33,864 nt of DNA from Blakeslea trispora (taxonomy: Eukaryota > Mucoromycota > Mucoromycetes > Mucorales > Choanephoraceae). How positions within the stretch are numbered: the first letter of the stretch is position 1; each line of letters opens with the position of its first letter. The notes under the pieces are model-generated. The model made no database searches and had not been told where the DNA came from. It was given only the letters and a program-made list of their open reading frames with translations. Where the stretch lies: the NCBI GenBank assembly GCA_025331445.1, contig JAIWNE010000201.1:1-33864 (forward strand), read 5' to 3'. Made by a program: the position numbers and the translations under genes. This document shows positions 30,154 through 33,864 of the stretch, in pieces.

Positions 30154-32673
30154 TCTGTTATATTTTATTACTTTTTACTACTCTTATTTGAAGACTAGCA
30201 ATGTCTTGTCAATAAAATTGCTTTATTATTATTGTTATTTCTGTACGCGTCTAGTCCATTTTGATATAGAATAAAGTAATTATTCTTCTTTTTATGAATG
30301 GCTATCAAATTACAAAATACAGCTTGTGTAAAAAATTAGACCCCATTCAATTGATGCAAATATGGAAGTATCCGTAGTCTGTATAACATTTTTGACACCA
30401 ACTGGTCACGTTTTCTTTCCAAGTCAATTGGTCAGCTTTTTGAAGATTAGACAGCCAAATTGTTTTTATCTCAAATGATGAGTTCAACTGTATGAATACA
30501 GATAGCTTATATGTTTCAGATATTTGTCTTTGTATTTTCAGTCCAATACCTCTTTTTTTTTGTAACAAGCCCTTGAGCTTCAAAAAAGAAACACTGCCTT
30601 GTACAAACAAACGTGTATACACACAAATATTGTGTTCTTTCTTCAGATGTAACATTTATTGTCACATTCCTTTGAAGGTGTCGTGTCTCTCAGTTTGTTT
30701 CTCGTTTTGATGATCATGTCTTGGAACAGAGCCTAATCATATAGTTCTATCAGCATTTTTTCATGAGCGATAAGAATGACTACTGTTCTTTGAATGAGCT
30801 AGTGTTAGTAATGCTTTGTCTTCAAATTGACCTAAAAAAAAACAAGGACAAACAGATTTTATCTTTGCATATGTCAAGCACAAATACTAAAATTAGTGTA
30901 GAAATGATGCCATAAACTATAGCCTTAAAGTTTCTGCTTAGATAGCAGTTGTTTTGGAATAAAGGAAGATGTTTAGTGGGGATTGGTTCAACTGGCTATC
31001 AACATACTTGTTCAGTATTTTGAATCACTTTGCCAACTACATTTATTATTGAATGCCGCCCCACGTCTTTTTTTTTTTGAATCATTGAGTAGGGCAAAGA
31101 AAGAAAGTTCTTTCAGAAGCTCAGGTTAGAGCAATAGACTCTATCGAAAAGCAAACGGGTCTATCATGCAAATATCAAGATTGCACAAGCTCTGTTTCAG
31201 GTACTGCTGTTCAGAAAAGGAAAATGTAATCTTATTTTAGGCGCAAAGTACTCCAGAAGCAGCCTAAACGAGCACGTATATCCTCCTCTTTAGTAATGAT
31301 AGTAATTTTTGATTACTTTTGTCAAAAAGCAAAGTACATGATTCACTATTCAATATGGGAAAAAACGATAGGCTGATTGTGATCTTTATCGTGGCTCTCT
31401 GTGTAACAGCACGGATCCCTTGATCACATTTTCTGTTAGCATGACGTTTTTCTTACAAAGACGAAACAAAATGAAATGAAAAAATACTTTATCGAGAACA
31501 AACAAATTCATGACAGCATGGTTGGCTCAAAGCAATAGGATGTAAGCTTGATCATTGAAACTTCCAATATCATTTTCTGATAGAAAAAAAAAGTAAGCAG
31601 TTCTATATCAAACACAGTCCTTCTTTGTTTGCTCAACAATAGTGTGTAATTGAAGAAGAATTGTTCTTTATTTCCATTAGGTCTCACTGCTATGTAACAC
31701 AGAAGAAGAGCATGTATGTCCTATGAGTTCTGGACATTTGCAAAGCCTTTTTTTTTTTGTTAGAGATGCGTAGGACATCTTATTAGATAGCAAAGTCAAT
31801 AAAGTGGTGGTGCTAAAACAGCTATCACTTTGGGCTTTAATAGCAGCAATAATCAATCTTTCTTATTCCGAATTTCATGCAATCTTTTATCTACCCTGTC
31901 TTGCTTAAAGCGCAGATACAATATGTTGAGCTCTTAATCCGAAATACAAAACAAGGGAATTGACAGATTAATTATCTCAATAAAATCTGCTTAATTGCTA
32001 CAAGAAAGGCTATGATATAAAGGATTCATGCTCAATCTGCAAAAAAAATAATAAGCTGAAACTTGGCAGGCGCTTTCGTCTACTTCTTTGCCAGATGATA
32101 CCCTTTGTTTCTTTTGACGCTATTCCAAATAGGGAAATATTTTTTTCAAGAAAAATATAGATCTGTTCGCATAATTCTCGTTGTGAGAAGAGTGAAAAGA
32201 AAACTGTCCCTATGAAACCTCCCCCCCCCAACCTCCTCAATTTGCCCGTTATTCCACTGATACTAACAGTCATCAGTTAACAGATTGGTGAGCATATGAC
32301 TAGCGTTATAAAATTAAAGTCTTTAACAATCGAAATAACAGTGTTTCATCTCTAATCTGAATTTCAATGAAATACGCTTTTACTGCTTAATCAGCTTGGA
32401 AATCAAAACATGACTATATGTCTCAATAGATCAATATTGTATTCATTGAAGCAGTTTATCAATGTATCATTTAAGAGAGAAAAAGCAGGGATAGATAGTA
32501 AGGTCAATCATCTTTTATTTATTTTATGTCGGGTCAAAAAACAAAACTTTTGCTATTTTTAAATTTGATCATTTCTTTAATCGTCAAGAGATACTATATA
32601 TAGTAGAGGATAAAACGTACTGGTATTGAGCTATTTCGAATCTACAATGAAATCAAAATAAGATGAATTGTTG
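30154..32673. other. Gene-poor intergenic region, 2.5 kb
   Basis: No gene can be supported. Open frames are short, antisense to each other and without family signature. The region is AT-rich. It contains a run of nine C at 32221-32229 and no detectable long repeat or TIR. A frame on the minus strand at 32010-32273 spans the C run and looks fortuitous. Confidence 0.5.
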
Positions 32674-33636
32674 TCAATAATGATTATCATGCCCTTGTGA
32701 GTTCATTCTCGATGAATGATAATGCTGGCCTGTACTCGAGTAATTCTGTTGTTGAAAAAGATGATCGTGATATTCTTTCAGGGTAAGCAATAAAAGGTGA
32801 TTATGTTCATATGGTAAAGGATAGGATTGCAAGCTTGATGCAAAATCAACTCTTTGCTCAAAAGATAAGACATCAACAATGTTAGTTGAACACGATGATG
32901 TGGGTAGTGTAACTTGCTTGACTGCATGGTTAGGTGGTACCTCAGTTCTCTGTGTGTCATCTTGTCTCTGCTTAGTCACGCCAATCGAATTGGTTTCAGA
33001 GGAGCAAATGGTTGCTTGATTTCTGCTTGATCTATGCCTGTTGTAGGGTCCTCTTTTGATACCTTTCTGACGCTTTTTCCTTTCTGAATTCCTGCAAGTG
33101 TCTGATAAGTTGTATTTGATACATCTTTGGCATGGCCTTCCATTATCGCATTTCTTGCATGCCTTTTGACAGTGTACTATAGTGCGAGTTACTTGGGCGT
33201 GCTGCATGTGTTTGTTAAGTTAAATAGCCAATACATACTACATGCATTTTTCACTTGATGGCGCTTAGTTTTTGGTAATCCGTCTGAGAATGACCTATGG
33301 GTGACACTGATACAAGTGTATTGGTATCTTGGCTTGGATTACTGTCGCTGTTGAAATGGATGTCAAGTAATGCTATATTATACATGAGGAGTTTCTTTTA
33401 GAGAAGATATGAATGAGGCTTAAACACAAATATTTACTCATGAGCTGACTGTATAACGATGGTTCCGGAAACAAAAGAAAGGAAAGAGAAGAAAAAAAAA
33501 GGCGAACGAGAAGATTACTCTGTTTTATATATAGCAACAATAGAAACACTATAGAAAATAAAGTCATGCTCTGAAAACCCATTTCAGGCACATTGGAGTC
33601 ATCTTGGTCTCTGTACTCAACTGACCCTGACGACAT
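32674..33636 (-). CDS. Zn(II)2Cys6 transcription factor, N-terminal exon uncertain
   Basis: The certain part is exon 32674..33176 joined across a 62-bp intron (33177..33238, GTATGT donor) to an exon starting at 33239. The join produces KTKRHQVKNACIHCQKACKK and then CDNGRPCQRCIKYNLSDTC. This is a Zn2Cys6 binuclear cluster with spacing C-x2-C-x6-C-x5-C-x2-C-x8-C, followed by the basic linker RKKRQKGIKRGPYNR seen in a fungal family near ERT1/AcuK-type factors. The C-terminal part is Ser/Gln/His-rich and short. The start is unresolved. One frame-consistent model (33519..33636, 33239..33283, 32674..33176; 221 aa) begins MSSGSVEYRDQDDSNVPEMG, but it includes an odd hydrophobic stretch and a 235-bp intron. 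Without the upstream exon the first cluster Cys is lost. Confidence 0.8.
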
Positions 33637-33864
33637 TGTTTTGAGCATTTGCCCTCTCTTGACAATTAGACACAAGCACTGTCATCGGGTTCTTCCCATG
33701 CTTTGTCATCTACAATAGTCGCTCGATTTAAGAGTGTTTGATATAAGGGTATGCTCAATATAAGAGTGCATTTCTCGAAAATATGAACACTATTAATAAA
33801 GTGACCATTGTACTTGAGTTCATGTATTCGTTTCTCTTGTTTTTTTTATGGATTTTGCTAGTAA
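33637..33864. other. Right-edge intergenic sequence
   Basis: The last 228 bases show no supported gene. They are presumably upstream sequence of the Zn2Cys6 gene. Confidence 0.35.

Noticed and set aside
1..33864. Search by eye for tRNA, rRNA and other structured RNA genes
   Set aside because: No cloverleaf with A/B boxes or rRNA core sequence was seen; a covariance-model scan would be needed to exclude small RNAs.

Overview
The window looks like nuclear DNA of a filamentous fungus of the Mucorales (Mucoromycota). I infer this from the AT-rich, homopolymer-rich intergenic DNA, the many very short GT-AG introns (about 47-91 bases), the compact alternation of strands, and the gene content: a Zn2Cys6 factor with the KRHQVKNAC leader, a fungal CSL factor, a NiCoT nickel permease and an Osh6-like protein. 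No species can be named from sequence alone. I rebuilt the gene models by joining exons by hand. In each complete multi-exon model the exon lengths sum to a multiple of three.

Layout. Positions 1-729 hold a universal stress protein gene (minus strand, 3' end off the left edge). Positions 789-4362 are a complete Mutator-like DNA transposon (MULE) with 46-bp terminal inverted repeats, a perfect 9-bp target-site duplication and one intact 1062-aa ORF. That ORF has an N-terminal Cys/His zinc region, a DDE core and a C-terminal segment resembling a ubiquitin-specific cysteine protease. The element sits about 50 bp upstream of the stress-protein start codon.

Positions 4844-17221 are gene-dense. 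In order they hold a mitochondrial SAP-domain protein (AIM34-like, +), a membrane alpha/beta hydrolase (-), TRAPPC5/Trs31 (+), translation factor eIF2D/Tma64 (-), an unrecognised beta-rich/coiled-coil protein (-), a CSL (Suppressor-of-Hairless type) transcription factor (-), an unrecognised 169-aa protein (-), a PIG3-type quinone oxidoreductase (+) and ribosomal protein uL11/RPL12 (-). Convergent pairs here lie very close: 15 bp between the AIM34-like and hydrolase stop codons, and 5 bp between the TRAPPC5 and eIF2D stop codons.

Positions 18477-24546 hold an oxysterol-binding-protein-related lipid transfer protein (Osh6/7 or ORP5/8 type, +), a nickel/cobalt transporter (-) and a secretory-pathway seven-TM TMEM198/DUF4203 protein (+). 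From 24547 the window becomes gene-poor. A bHLH transcription factor lies at 29014-30153 (+) and a Zn2Cys6 transcription factor at 32674 to about 33636 (-, N-terminus unresolved). Between them are 4.5-kb and 2.5-kb stretches with no convincing gene.

The genes do not form one pathway. They are ordinary housekeeping, lipid and vesicle traffic, translation and regulatory genes. The most unusual object is the transposon with its fused protease-like domain.
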